The translations under genes and the position numbers were made by a program. From NCBI RefSeq assembly GCF_964340395.1, contig NC_135560.1, positions 21,141,675-21,205,674 on the forward strand: 64,000 nt of DNA, given 5' to 3'. This DNA comes from Glandiceps talaboti (taxonomy: Eukaryota > Hemichordata > Enteropneusta > Spengelidae). Within the stretch, counting starts at the first letter, position 1; each line of letters opens with the position of its first letter. The notes beneath the pieces were generated by a model. The model ran no database searches and was not told the origin of the DNA. It saw nothing but the letters and a program-made list of their open reading frames with translations. Positions 14,166 to 39,200 of this stretch are shown piece by piece.

Positions 14166-16601
14166 TTGAATAGGACAACAGTAACTCTTTATCTAATGTT
14201 CTCCCAATCCTGGTGACTAACATTTCCTCTCATCTCCATAAAATGTACAATATCTATAATGACGTGGAATTGTCATGTTTCGATTCCATGGCAACGATTT
14301 CAACTGGAATATCTAAAATCTCGTACATGTATAGGAACATGTGGTATGATCCTTTTCAGCACGTGCGTTTTTAATTTGCAAAATTGAAAAAAAAAAGTTT
14401 ACTATTCTGTTTTTTAAATGCATAAATAACATGCAATATATTGATCTATACAAATACCTCATATATATATAGGTGACATATTGTATTCCTAAAAGCTTAA
14501 TATCTTATTAAAATCCTAAACGTCAACAAGAAAGTTGTGTAAAAAGTTATGCGACTTCATAAAGTAGCTATTAATGCAATGTGTAATTTTACATACAATC
14601 TGCTATGACCAAAGAGCTTTGTTTGTTCTTCGTTGATGATGACACATGATTGGTCATCATTAAAGTCGAAGAATAAAATTCAATAAGTTAATGCTCGTAA
14701 ATGAATACCAATTATTTTCAGATTTCCAGTTTCATTCACGTGAAATCATGGCATATTATAAGCATTGTCCTCTTTGGATTTGTTATATACTAAACTCCCT
14801 GTAAAAATATATGTAATTATGTCCCTTTTAAATTTGACAATTTAAACAGTTGAATCGATCTTTCTATCAACATTCGATTTAATAAAATTCCACTTGTGGC
14901 TAAATATGATATCATTCAAACGGACACAAAACGTGCATGTACGGCCAACCAATAATGTATATAGTGCTGTCTCCATCCGTCAATGTCATTTCACAACTCC
15001 GATGACGTCATAGTTACTATCTAAGTTTTACATTTATATACCTCACTATTTTTATAATCGTCTATATTCTGATTAATCTAAACCACTTAATGTCTATTTT
15101 CAAACATCTCACTATTGAACATACACCATGCATCCGATTGGTTTAAGAATACTCCGGAATAGCGCGTGCATAGGATTCCAGCTGTATACACAACGAATTG
15201 GGTTACGAGAGAGAAAAGGGCTATTGACTGTAGTCCTAAAATTGGGGTGACTGCCCGATTAACTGAATAACTGACAGCTTGTGAACGGGTTGATATAAAA
15301 TTTTCGACGAGAAGGTGAAACTGTTTCTCCCGTGTAAAATACTCAAGTTAAAAAAATGAACATGGAACATGAGAAGACATGAATAACTGAATGTACAAGT
15401 AAAGTTAAGTAACTATAATTGAACACTTTTAGATTTGAAAACCAATACAAACATTTTCAGCTTGTGTCGATAAAGTCGTCACATTTGTAATTGAATGTAC
15501 TTTCAAGGTTGATATATATTTTCGTTAAAATTCTATCCGGTTTCTCGTGACAAAGGCAAGGCCAATAAATTTACATTAAGATTGACTTTTCTGTTGACTT
15601 TCTACTTGAAGTTGCGGTTCTGAGTTTGACATTCTTGGGCATCCCAGCTGACTGTCCACCCATTCAACTGTACTCAAAGGAACGTGAAAACAAATGCTAC
15701 TTTAAAATTCACATAAATACTGGGTGCATAAATCCAAAATTCCTATGCTACTTCAGAAAACTCCCCTCGTGTCGGAGGTTCAAGGTACCAAGAGCACACA
15801 CAAAATTCCCCGAAAAATTCCCAAATTCCATCGGCAATCTCAGTATTAAACAATACCGGCAGACATTGAGCGTATGCTTTCACTCGGACAGTGGCCATCC
15901 TTTAACGTGTATATGGTAATCATATTTAAAGCATGTGTAAAACATAATGTTTTCAAATGATTTATAAAAAGTACTTAAACAGTACTTTTTATAAATCATT
16001 TGTAATTGCTATGTCCAGAATACCCAAGAGACAAACGTCCAGGTATTTTTAATGATACTTACAATTATAAGATATATTGTAATTTTTTTTTTTTTTTTTT
16101 TTTTTTTTTTGGGGGGGGGGGGCATTTCTCAAATTTGTCTTCGACGCTATATCGTATTACATTCTCTGTTACAGTGAATTCGAAAGAGAGTAATACGTTT
16201 CTGGTAAAAGTTTTATTATTCAACAAAGACTGATATTCAAACAAATCGAGATTTGCTGAACGGTTTCTGTGGTTGGTCGGGTCACGAGAGACCATAATTG
16301 TCACGTGAGAGGTATTGTGATGACGTTACACACCTGTGTAAAGAACCGTATTGCATGATACAAGTTATTAACCACTACTGTAAAAAGTGTATCGCTACTA
16401 CAGGACATACGTGCCACACACATATCAAAAATATTAATATCAATAACGTGGTTGACTATAACAGTCACATATGATGAATACACCCAATATAAAAGTACAC
16501 ATCGGCGAACCATGGGCATCGTGCATTTTCAAAACTACAAGAACATATCGCAAAAGCATATGGCATAGTGATAACAACATAAACATATGTATCGATAAGG
16601 A
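14166..16601. other. Noncoding; T27G10 homopolymer pair and the 15954 hairpin
   Basis: No gene was recognised. A poly(T) tract runs straight into poly(G) at about 16083-16121. A TGACGTCA-like CRE box occurs at about 15002-15010, with no associated gene. Confidence 0.6.
15954..16002. repeat. Perfect short hairpin (22-bp arms, 5-nt loop)
   Basis: Arms 15954-15975 and 15981-16002 are exact reverse complements with loop taaac. The arms are AT-rich. It lies in noncoding DNA about 600 bp before tRNA-Cys. Confidence 0.9.
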
Positions 16602-16673
16602 GGGGATATAGCTCAGTGGTAGAGCATTCGACTGCAGATCGAGAGGTCCCTGGTTCGATCCCGGGTGTCCCCT
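16602..16673 (+). tRNA. tRNA-Cys (anticodon GCA)
   Basis: Full cloverleaf of 72 nt. The acceptor stem GGGGATA pairs with TGTCCCC, and the discriminator is T, as usual for Cys. The D arm is GCTCAGTGGTAGAGC. The anticodon loop CTGCAGA holds GCA at 16634-16636, and the T arm contains GGTTCGATCC. A T-rich stretch follows directly (cctttattctttt), a plausible Pol III stop. No intron. CCA is not encoded, as expected for an animal nuclear gene. Confidence 0.96.
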
Positions 16674-17719
16674 TTATTCTTTTATTACTAACAAGAAATG
16701 AAACGTGTTAAATGCGCGTGTATGCGGTGTGAACAAACACAGCACAACATAAACACTGCAAATATTATTAATTTATCGTAACACAGTGTGCCTAGATTGA
16801 CAGATAAATTGAAGGCATTTAGGTCAGTGACTGAAGCAGCCTAGATTATTTACAATCTAAGGTAATTCAATTGTGCTATTTTAATATAAATTTTAATGTT
16901 TGTTTTGGATAATTAGTGTTATGATGTATTGGCCTTCACTGTTTTCGTTTGATATTAATTTAACTGTGTTTTGTACAATGCAAGAGGTTCAGAATTCCAT
17001 ACAGCTAGCGTCGTGGTTGGTGTGAAGTAAATCGCTTTTTACTCACTTTTTTCGAACATGCATGCCACAGTAATTTCTGATGTTGGTTTTAAATCCGAAT
17101 ACATAAAAACAACTATTAGTAAGTAATCGTAAAGTCAAGGTGCTCAATATTTAAACAGACATGTTTCTACTTTTCGCTGTACGGAGACGCTGGCCAATCA
17201 AATCGAGAATACATTCTGTAGTCACAGTCCCTAAGCAAGGTCCCATTTTCGGCCTATAAAATGTATGTACATGGTGATATTCACTGAACAGTTATAGAAG
17301 CTAATCTGAATAGACAAAGACTGGTATAGATGATTTAGGATATAAAAATAGTTCCAAGAATCTAGCGGTCTTAGCTTCAGTTGCGGAGTTTCTAGTGCAT
17401 CGATATTGGAATCACCAGGACTTTCAGTTGACATGAAACCATGCACTTTTTGAGTGGGGAGTGAATGCATAAAAATCAACTTTTTGAGACGGTGAGTGAT
17501 ACAAACCTCCACCGTTGTTAGGCCCACCTGCCCTTAAGGTTACATGTCCGAGCTATTGGTCATCCGGTTGACGAAGACTGCAGGCATGCAGTTGAACATT
17601 TCAGGTAACAATTTTCAGGTTTGTGTTTGGAACAAAAGTTCATTTCAATACAATTAACAACAAGGTTTGACAACACAGACTGCAGTGTTTTTTGAATTAT
17701 TCCCCGACCACTTAGTACA
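16674..17719. other. Noncoding
   Basis: Sequence downstream of tRNA-Cys with no recognisable gene or repeat. Confidence 0.6.
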
Positions 17720-19550
<1,831 letters not shown>

Positions 19551-19695
19551 TAAATACATACATACATACATACATACATACATACATACATACATACATA
19601 CATACATACATACATACATACATACATACATACATACATACATACATACATACATACATACATACATACATACATACATACATACAGACATACAT
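19551..19695. repeat. (CATA)n microsatellite
   Basis: About 135 bp of uninterrupted ATAC tetranucleotides, followed by one imperfect unit. Confidence 0.95.
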
Positions 19696-21750
19696 ACGAT
19701 GTGCGATGAAATATTGTTTGATTTGACTTGATTTGATTAATAGTATTTGTACAAAAGTAAGCAGAGTTTGTTTACGTTACACTAAAACTAAGAAGGCTAA
19801 GGTACAAGATAACACCTAAAAATCAGAATATTTTATACTAGACGACTGTTATAACCATTTTGTACAGGAGTGAATCCTGCCTCATAACCATACGACTTTT
19901 ATAAGTTGATTAAACAATGTGATTCTGTCTGTGTATCTTGTTATATCAATCTCAAAGCGTTATAACAAATGTCATCCATTCTCTCTTCAACGTCTATGAT
20001 TTATAAAACATATTTCATTATCAGGATTGGTGAGAAAGTCAAAACTATATGTAGAATTTTTTCAACGGTTATACCAGAAATTCAGATGTTTTTAGTTAAA
20101 ATAACATGTTTGGTTAAAACGTCTATTGAATTGTATTAAATGGTCAGGTGGTCAGTTGTACTGTTTTGTCCTTTTTTATTCAAAAATAGTTGCTTGTGTG
20201 AATTTAGGTGGGAACTTCAGTGGTTTTTAATTATTGGTGAATATCAGCAATTTATACAAGTATCACGTTTTTTTACAATTCAATCTCATTATCCAAATTT
20301 GTCACAAAAGAAAACAAAGCGACGATGGCGTGGAATTTAAACTGACTAACACTAACTATTAAATTAACACAGTGTCGTTTCAGCTCGGAACCCTTTCACT
20401 AAACATAAGTTTGTATACCAAGAATTTTCAAAATTATGTTAACCAATTCGTTGATCACTTAACAGCTGGCTTTTGATGTTTTCTGTACGAAATCGCTTTT
20501 ATGAGCAAAAATCTTCATGGGAAATTAATATAGCTACTTCCTCGGATGAAATTGAATTAAATGGGAAAGTATAAGGCAGTCATTTAATCTAACGAGTGAA
20601 TAAGCACGAGTGAGCCGACGTCGGTCGCCGCGCCTGTATCAACAGTTAGTAACTGGCGCTCGCTTCTCTTATTGTTTCCCAGAGAAGTATGCTTGCCTTC
20701 AAATCAAGTGTGCGTGCTCTGTGTGACTGTAGGGGAAACATATGTCTGCGTATTCTTACATACGTAAAGAAAAACTTATTACAAAGAATACACAACAATA
20801 CTCACGTGTTATGTCTTTCCGTCGACGAAAAATTCAAATTCTTGTTTTTTCCACTCATATTTTGGTTTAAAAATTTAAATACGAAATTCGTGAAAGATGT
20901 CAAGTTTTCAAGATAATTTCTATTGTATGTCATAAAAGTTAAATCTTAGTTTATAGTTTGATTGTGGGTTACAGAAGAACAAGCATTTGTGTAATAAACC
21001 ACAACTAACATTTATCCGCATTTTGCATACTGATCAGTTGATACTTCGTGGGAATGGTATTATTCTATTTTTGCCTTTGTTGATTCCCTACACTTATCAA
21101 CATCTTTTTGTCAATCGATTAAATTATTTAAAAAAAATTGTTAGCATTTTGGTTGGGAAATAATCAAAAGCAATTTTGATCCTATTGTCATGACGTGAAT
21201 ATAATTGAAGCAGTTTTCATCACGGGAACAAAATATGCCTTTTAAAAAGAAATATGCTATTTTCTGTAAAGTCAATCGGAATCATTTGGCACTGCTTTAT
21301 TATTAAGAATAATATTATTTCACGAGAAATTAGCTGGCTGTCAGTATGTTAAGATTTGGTTTGTCAAATTTGGGGGTATTAACTATCGACAGGATATTAG
21401 TCTAAGGCAAAATTTGCTGCTATCAGAACTCCTCTGAATTGTAATACTGCTTAAACGATTCAATGACAAGCATATGGCTGTATTCAACAGGCATGCATTT
21501 ATGGACCTTTTAAGTTATCGGAAAATGTGTCAACCAGTTTGGTTTCCATCACAGCTACATCTTTGATCGATAAAAGTGCACTGACATGGACAGTTCATTA
21601 TTGATTTTGTTTCTCTTCTTGAAAGTAAAGCAAAATGTTCAATTGTTGGTTTATTTTGAGGCCGATGTAACCTACTCTACATTATAGAGTGGTTAGTGTT
21701 AGACTGTTGACACAGTTCAATGTTCGAATTTCACTGTGAGCATAGGTGTT
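19696..21750. other. Noncoding
   Basis: No recognisable gene. A GC-richer patch at about 20600-20670 has no clear promoter or CpG-island size. Confidence 0.55.
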
Positions 21751-23550
<1,800 letters not shown>

Positions 23551-23560
23551 TTTTTTATAC

Positions 23561-23750
23561 ATGTATGTATGTATGTATGTATGTATGTATGTATGTATGT
23601 ATGTATGTATGTATGTATGTATGTATGTGTGTATGTGTGTGTATGTGTGTATGTGTGTATGTATGTATGTATGTATGTATGTATGTATGTATGTATGTAT
23701 GTATGTATGTATGTATGTATGTATGTATGTGTGTGTGTGTGTGTACGTAT
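23561..23750. repeat. (ATGT)n microsatellite
   Basis: About 190 bp of ATGT units interrupted by several GTGT units. Open in most frames; not coding. Confidence 0.95.
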
Positions 23751-25641
23751 ATGTATGCGTAACTGTGCACGTATATATTTGTGCACACATGTGTGTTCTA
23801 ATATCGACAAGGTACTACGTAAACGAGAATAATACGATCGTGTTGGTGTAGTGTTTCACTGTCTATCTTTCGTAGCATGTTTTCAAAGTACCTGAGCACC
23901 AATGCTTCATTTTCTCCAAAATATGACAAATATTTGAAATCGTTTTACACAACTATATGTGGTAAGCTCAATAGTGTTAATGAATGGCCGTTCATGTCTT
24001 ACAGCAAATAAGACCTTTCTGTAACCCATTACATGTAAGTGTAATTACTTATACTGATTATTTGCTGCAATCACATCAGTGAACACGACACTTTTGAACC
24101 GACACTTGAACTGTCTATGTGTGTTAACTCTAATATATTTGCCACCATCAAAGTATAAACTTGTCCCGAATGAAAGGGTGAAAGGATTGGGGTATCTGCT
24201 AAATCTGAATGTATTAACAGAAACCATAAAAATGTTGAACAATATTTTAAATTAGTAGACTGTATTACATTGCAGAGAGTTGCATTTGATATTACCCATT
24301 TTTATTACATTTCATACTGCATTCATTACTACAAACAGGCATATGTACCATAGATAGCATTATTAGAAGATAGTCTAAATTTCTTCTTGTCAACATTTGC
24401 TACACTTGTGTAAACCTCTAGTCTGACAGAGTTATATCAATGACTCAAACGTACACGAATGTATACTGTGTGCTGAAATACCCTGGTAATTGTATACGTT
24501 TCATAAATTTCAGACGGACATATAGAGAGAAAGGAAAATTTGTACGAAAAGTGAGTTATGTTGTTCAATAAGAATATGCAAATAATGTTATAGTAACATC
24601 ATTAAAATAAGACTATGTATACTTTACATAATTATATGAATGATATTTCAAAAATATGCGTGGGGCGAGGGGATTGGTCATTTCGGAAATGTGATCCGAG
24701 TCTTATTTGATGTCACTTTGCTCTTGTTCTCTGATCGAAACTAGGGGTTCAATGTGAGAAAATCCGTATTCAACTTCCAAAACACTGACACCCTTCCCCA
24801 CCCAGCCAGTTAAAAATGACCTGTCCCTTAGCCCCCCCCCCCCCCCCCCCCACGCGATGTCAACAACCGTCGATGTTTTTGAAAGATATATGTACAATTG
24901 CAGGACAAGATATTTAATTTTGCAAAAGCACAATTATGAGTATCATTAAGTAAATATTGGCGTCGTTAATTATAACATTACATTGTCCTTGTTCATTGCT
25001 AAATTGAGCCCTCCATAAACAGGACGATGGTGACATTTTCCATGTCTGGCGCCCATGGTCTCGATGGCGTAAATTCTTTCGTTTTCAACATTTCTACTTT
25101 GTATGGGTTACTTTTTTCGAAATCATTTAAAACGTATATTGTAAGCTGATTATGAATGTAGGAATTTTCGTTGTAAATTACTGTAGAAAACTACTCCAGC
25201 ACACACTGTGACAAGATTTGAAAGGTACTTATATGAAAGACTTGAAATGTTACTCGCATTGTATTTTAATCCTTACCTAAAATGGAACTCAGTCCACTGA
25301 GGTGGCGTACATCCCTGTACAGCATGGGTTATATTAGCAGACGGACATTTATACATAGAAATGAACGTTAATGCCAATTGTGATAACTGGGATACCGAAC
25401 ATTTTGCATCTCATAGATGTAGTTCAATATTAAACAAAAGAAATCTATACTAAACCGTTGAGGTCGTGATACTACATGATGGGGTGCTACGTCACATACC
25501 AGATACAACTCTGATAAAATAAGCGTGTCCCGTCGAGAAATTGAAAGTATACCAGTGGCACAATTGTGCGAATATTCAGTCTAGCTAGAACTTCAACAGC
25601 CAGGTAAAAGAACATCAACGGTGAACTAATAAAAATACAAA
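23751..25641. other. Noncoding; C22 homopolymer at 24831-24851
   Basis: No gene was recognised. Only low-complexity tracts stand out. Confidence 0.55.
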
Positions 25642-25680
25642 AACAGGAAGACAGACAGACAGGAAGACAGACAGACAGGA

Positions 25681-25757
<77 letters not shown>
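25642..25757. repeat. (GACA)n microsatellite upstream of ALP-A
   Basis: Uninterrupted AGAC units from about 25681 to 25757, preceded by imperfect AGGA/AGAC units. It ends about 320 bp before the ALP-A start codon. Confidence 0.93.
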
Positions 25758-26079
25758 TATTTGCCGGGACAAAAGCGCAGACAAAAGGATGAGAATGAAA
25801 CATGTACACATTAGTGCAATCTGTATTTTTGTTTATCTTAATTTCATCAAAACTGTAACCTAATAACCAGGTCTCGTGGTCCAAAAAGAATTTATGACAG
25901 CTGTACTGTGGAACGAGGTCATTAGAGATACGATAATATTGACATGTGGAAATGATACGATTAGAGATATGATATGATTTGACATGATATGATATGATAC
26001 ATTACATACTGCCGGCTAAAATTTTGAACATCTCTCGGTATACCAAAGCTCGGCATATTTCATTCCAAGAGATAGCAAG

Positions 26080-34617
<8,538 letters not shown>

Positions 34618-34876
34618 ATGGTCTATTAAGATGTTTTATGCTGTAGTTGAAGATAACAAGAACATTCGACGGACATTTAAGATCCTATGAATAATATACA
34701 CAAAACTATTGTGATTGTCTATGAACTCTAAGTCATGAAAAAAAATTGCTTTAATCGAAACGAAAACTGTTGTCTTGTTTTGTTACGTTCCATAGGTCAG
34801 TCAGATCCTACTCGCTTAGTTCCATGAAGGATGTTGAGTAGTGTTGTAGTGTAGGAAATGATTAGGCCATAGCTTT

Positions 34877-34877
34877 G

Positions 34878-34948
<71 letters not shown>

Positions 34949-35093
34949 GTCTGTCTGTCTGTCTGTCTGTCTGCCTGTCTGTCTGTCTGTCTGTCTGTCT
35001 GTATGTATGTATGTATGTATGTATGTATGTACATGTATGTATGCATGTATGTATGTATGTATGTATGTATGTATGTATGTATGTATGTACATG

Positions 35094-35125
<32 letters not shown>

Positions 35126-35525
35126 TGTCTGGATATCTCAGTGTCTGTCTCGATGTCTGCCTGCCTACCAGTGTGTGTGCGTGTATGCGTGTGTGCATGT
35201 TGCGAGTTTGCGTAACATTCATACGCATTTGTATGAAGACTGATCGACAGAGTAACAGTTGGTACATTCCCTATCATTTATATTGATCGTTTTATGGACC
35301 CGTTACTGCGTATATGATCTTTCTCTCGAAATAAGATTTGATGAGTGGAGTGGGGAGGAGGGGAGAAGAGAAGAGAAGAGAAGAGAAGAGAAGAGAAGAG
35401 AAGAGAAGAGAAGAGAAGAGAAGAGAAGAGAAGAGAAGAGAAGAGAAGAGAAGAGAAGAGAAGAGAAGAGAAGAGAAGAGAAGAGAAGAGAAGAGAAGAG
35501 AAGAGAAGAGAAGAGAAGAGAAGCG
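34877..35525. repeat. Microsatellite cluster in the gap between the two ALP genes
   Basis: (ATCT)n 34877-34947, (GTCT)n 34948-35000, (ATGT)n 35001-35127, then (AAGAG)n at about 35363-35522. It fills much of the 1.6-kb space between the two stop codons. The AAGAG tract is pure purine on one strand. Confidence 0.93.
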
Positions 35526-36228
35526 GGGGAGAGGAGGGGAAATGATAATTGGAGAGGGGAAAGAATAAGGGTATTAGAGGGCAAGGATGAAGAGAAAGAG
35601 AAATTAGACGTTATCACAAGAGAAAATTAGTAAAAAGAAGAGGAAGAGGAGAAGAGTCTGAGAGGAGATAAGAGGATCGGACAGAAGGGAGGGGGATTAC
35701 AAGAGTCCATCATATTGGCAATATTCACTGTGTATTTCAAGTATGATAAACACTACACGGTCAAATTAAATACCTTCATCTTGTGTGAAAAATGTGATTC
35801 GAAACTTTACAATTTCTCACGTGTCAGATGCATCTTAAATCTTCAGACCATTGTACATAGGTGGATGAACCGTGAACAGTTGGGGGGGGGGTAGATTATT
35901 TTTAGTAAAACAAAAACTTTGCAGCAGAGGAAACCAACAAGTACTTGTCAACAAACAATATATAAAAAAACATAATTCGTCTGAATATTGCTGCAGTATG
36001 GTTATATGACAGTACGTTATCGTGACTTGCATAGGGAGATTGCTATGTTATTAATAAGAACTACATACTCCATCAATGATTTCATATAATTTTCAGATTT
36101 ATTCAATCAATGAAGGGTCGACAATTAATTATCATTCCTTAAAATCACGGTTTTCAAAAAATGAAATCCATGAAGACTGAATTTCAAAAGTGCAAAGTTA
36201 ATTCACAAATCGATGGATTTCCCCCTTT

Positions 36229-39200
36229 TTATTTTCTCTCTTTTGTTGCACACCGATTAGAATAGTTGCCGATACAGGCAGCGTATTCCATAACATGACA
36301 GACATAAGACTGCTCGTGAACTCCATGAATCAAGTGAGCCATTGGACCGTCTGAGAATATGGCCACATCTTCGCCAGCATGACTAGCCGAAATCTTTCCT
36401 ACCAGTGCCTGGGACACGTAGATGGGAAGCTCTGTGAATGAACATTAATTAGGACGCCTGTAACAATGTGCTATATAGTTATTTATATACAAAGTACACC
36501 GGATTACTATTTTTTTTTCAACATTGGTTTTAATTGATTTCACTTACTATGTACCGAAAGAAGCAGATATTGTTTGCATTTTAGTGTTCAGTATGATCGT
36601 GAGAACAGATGACAATACTTTCCTTGGCAATGCTGAATATGTTGACTTACACATGGAAGGACATTTTTGTAAATGTATACAGCGCGTTGCACGTTAGTGT
36701 TCACTCGCTAGCTCTGTTTGATACGGTCATGCAGAGACCAAGAAACTGCACATTCTATACTTTGAGATGGCAAGGTTGCAATTTTTTGATATATTTAGTC
36801 TGAATGAAATATACCATTTCAACGTACTGCGACTAAACACGTGAATCAATGTTTTGATGACCGTATTTTATATCTACATGATGGTACCTTAGTTCTATTC
36901 AAGTAGACACAATGTAGCAAGAAACTGACGTGTATCCATCTTGCTATATTCAAGTGTAACATGTGCTGTTTCGTATTGGTTTCTGTGTGATTATATCAAA
37001 CAGAGCCAGTGAACAATAACATGCAATGCGCTGTACATATTTTGCTCTAAAAACCAGTCAATATCTGCTTCATTCGGTACATGACAAATAAAATTAATTG
37101 AGAACACTACATACACTGTTTGTCAAAGGGTAATATTAGCAATTACGCCCTCTATCTATATAAAGACATCTTGGGGCGGTGGATTGTGACTTGACGTACC
37201 TGTGTTAGTGTCTGTGATATTAGGTCGATGTCCGTTATTTTGATAACTTTGTGTGACTGTGATGCCTCCAGGTCCATCAGCGTACGTAATGGTTGTAAAT
37301 GGTAATCCATCTGATCCCATATCAGCATCAACTTTCCCTAATGTTAAAAACCAATACATACATTCTGGGTTACACTTAAACATCTTACTTGGTAATTGAG
37401 TAAGACAGGTACAACCCATGAAAAAAACCCAGTGCGTCTACTTGCTTGCTGTGGTAAGTATGAGTAAGAGCATTTTCATGCAAAAACACATATAAATGCA
37501 ACATTAGTGTCCAGCAACTTATCAAAGTATAAACACGACTGTCATGTTTCCATAACTATGTTTACTGATCGAACGCCACACATTATAACCACATGAACTC
37601 GAAAAATATTTCCCCTACAAGGTGTCGTGCAATAAAGTAACGGTTTGAAAAGCTGGTGTTGTGTGTTTTTTCTAAATCAATTTAAACTGGACTTGTTGGT
37701 TTTGGGTCTATGTTTCACTCAGATTACAGAAAATGTCCATAGTGGTCTAGGGTTATGATTAGGGTTAAAGGTTAAAGGTTAAAAGAAGATAAAAAGAGGC
37801 TTCAATATCATGAACGTAGTTCCCTAATCTACCGTTTAAGGTTTTGCAGGATTAGAGTTTAAGGGTACGGGTCAGGGGGTTAAGGTTGAGATTAGTGCTA
37901 TGAAGAAAAGATATAGTTCCTAATTTTACGGGTCTGGATTAAGGTTTGGTATTAGGGACTTGGCTTAAGGGTTAGGGATTAGGATAACTATTATGTTAGG
38001 GATTAGGTCATAACATAATTTCCTATATACGACCTTTGATGTAATCAACTTTGATTTAAAAAACTATCATGTTACGGTAAAAAATGTTCGTGTTCTTGTA
38101 CCCTGGGAGACAAAATTTTACAGTAGGCTAGTGTAGAACTTCAAGGATTGCCGATTCACTGAACTAAATGTCATCTAAAACGTTCAGATGGTATTTGTAG
38201 TCCCAATTTTCGTGTATTAATAATTTGCAGAAGAATACTGTAATTTGCAGAGTAGAATAATGAACGATGAATATTCATCACTTGTTTCAACTTACCTAAT
38301 ATGGAATTTCTTACCTAATATGGAATTTCTTACCTAATATGGAAATTCTTACCTAATATGGAATTTCTTACCTAATATGGAATTTCCTCTTGTAGGATAA
38401 CCATTCACTGTGTTTGTGTGACTGTGATCAGAAGTAACAACAATAAGTGTATCACTATCTGATGTCATAGTTTTGGCCGTCTCCACTGCCAAGTCCAAGG
38501 CTATTGTATCGTAGAGGGCGCTGTATGCTGTGTTTGCGTGATGGGCGTGGTCTATACGACCCCCTGTAGAGAAAAATGAATTATACAGTTTCACCATAGA
38601 CCCTCCACGTGGAGGGTCTACGTTCAGATTCAATACACAGTGAACGAGATCCCAATCTTCTGAACTTCTGTCATGGGTTTTACTATTAGTTTGCTTTCAA
38701 TCTTTGGGATATTAGGTCTACTTTATTCCTTTCCAAGTTTTATCGGAGGAGGGGGTGTCAATAGATCTGGTCAGGTGAGGGTCGAAATCAAAACTGTTGT
38801 CATAGTGTCATTTCGGTGTCAAGTCTCATACACGTAGACCAGGACTGTAACGAGAGGGCCGGGCCCAAGATTTCCAACTCATCATCTCCTGTGTATTTTG
38901 TCGTGGTGAAAATCCTCGTCAGAGTTCGTGTTTGATCATAACACTTTCAAGTACGTGAACTCGAAACTATGATAGATTGTTAAAAACAACAAACCTTCAA
39001 CAAGTAGGAAGAAACCGTTTGGATTCTTGGAGAGCATTTCAATAGCTTTCTTTGTCATATTGGCAAGGTGAGGTTCTCCAGCATCGTCACTTCCACGATT
39101 GTCCTCGAAGGTCATGTGACTGTAGTCAAATAGTCCTACAATGCAAAGACAGAGGTCACGTGACTGTAGTAAAATACTCCTACAATGCAAAGACAAAGGT

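Noticed and set aside
15002-15010. CRE-like site as a promoter element
   Set aside because: A single short motif with no gene nearby; expected by chance in this length.
36225-36234. AATAAA overlapping the ALP-B stop codon as its poly(A) signal
   Set aside because: It would leave almost no 3' UTR; the copy near 36098 is more plausible.
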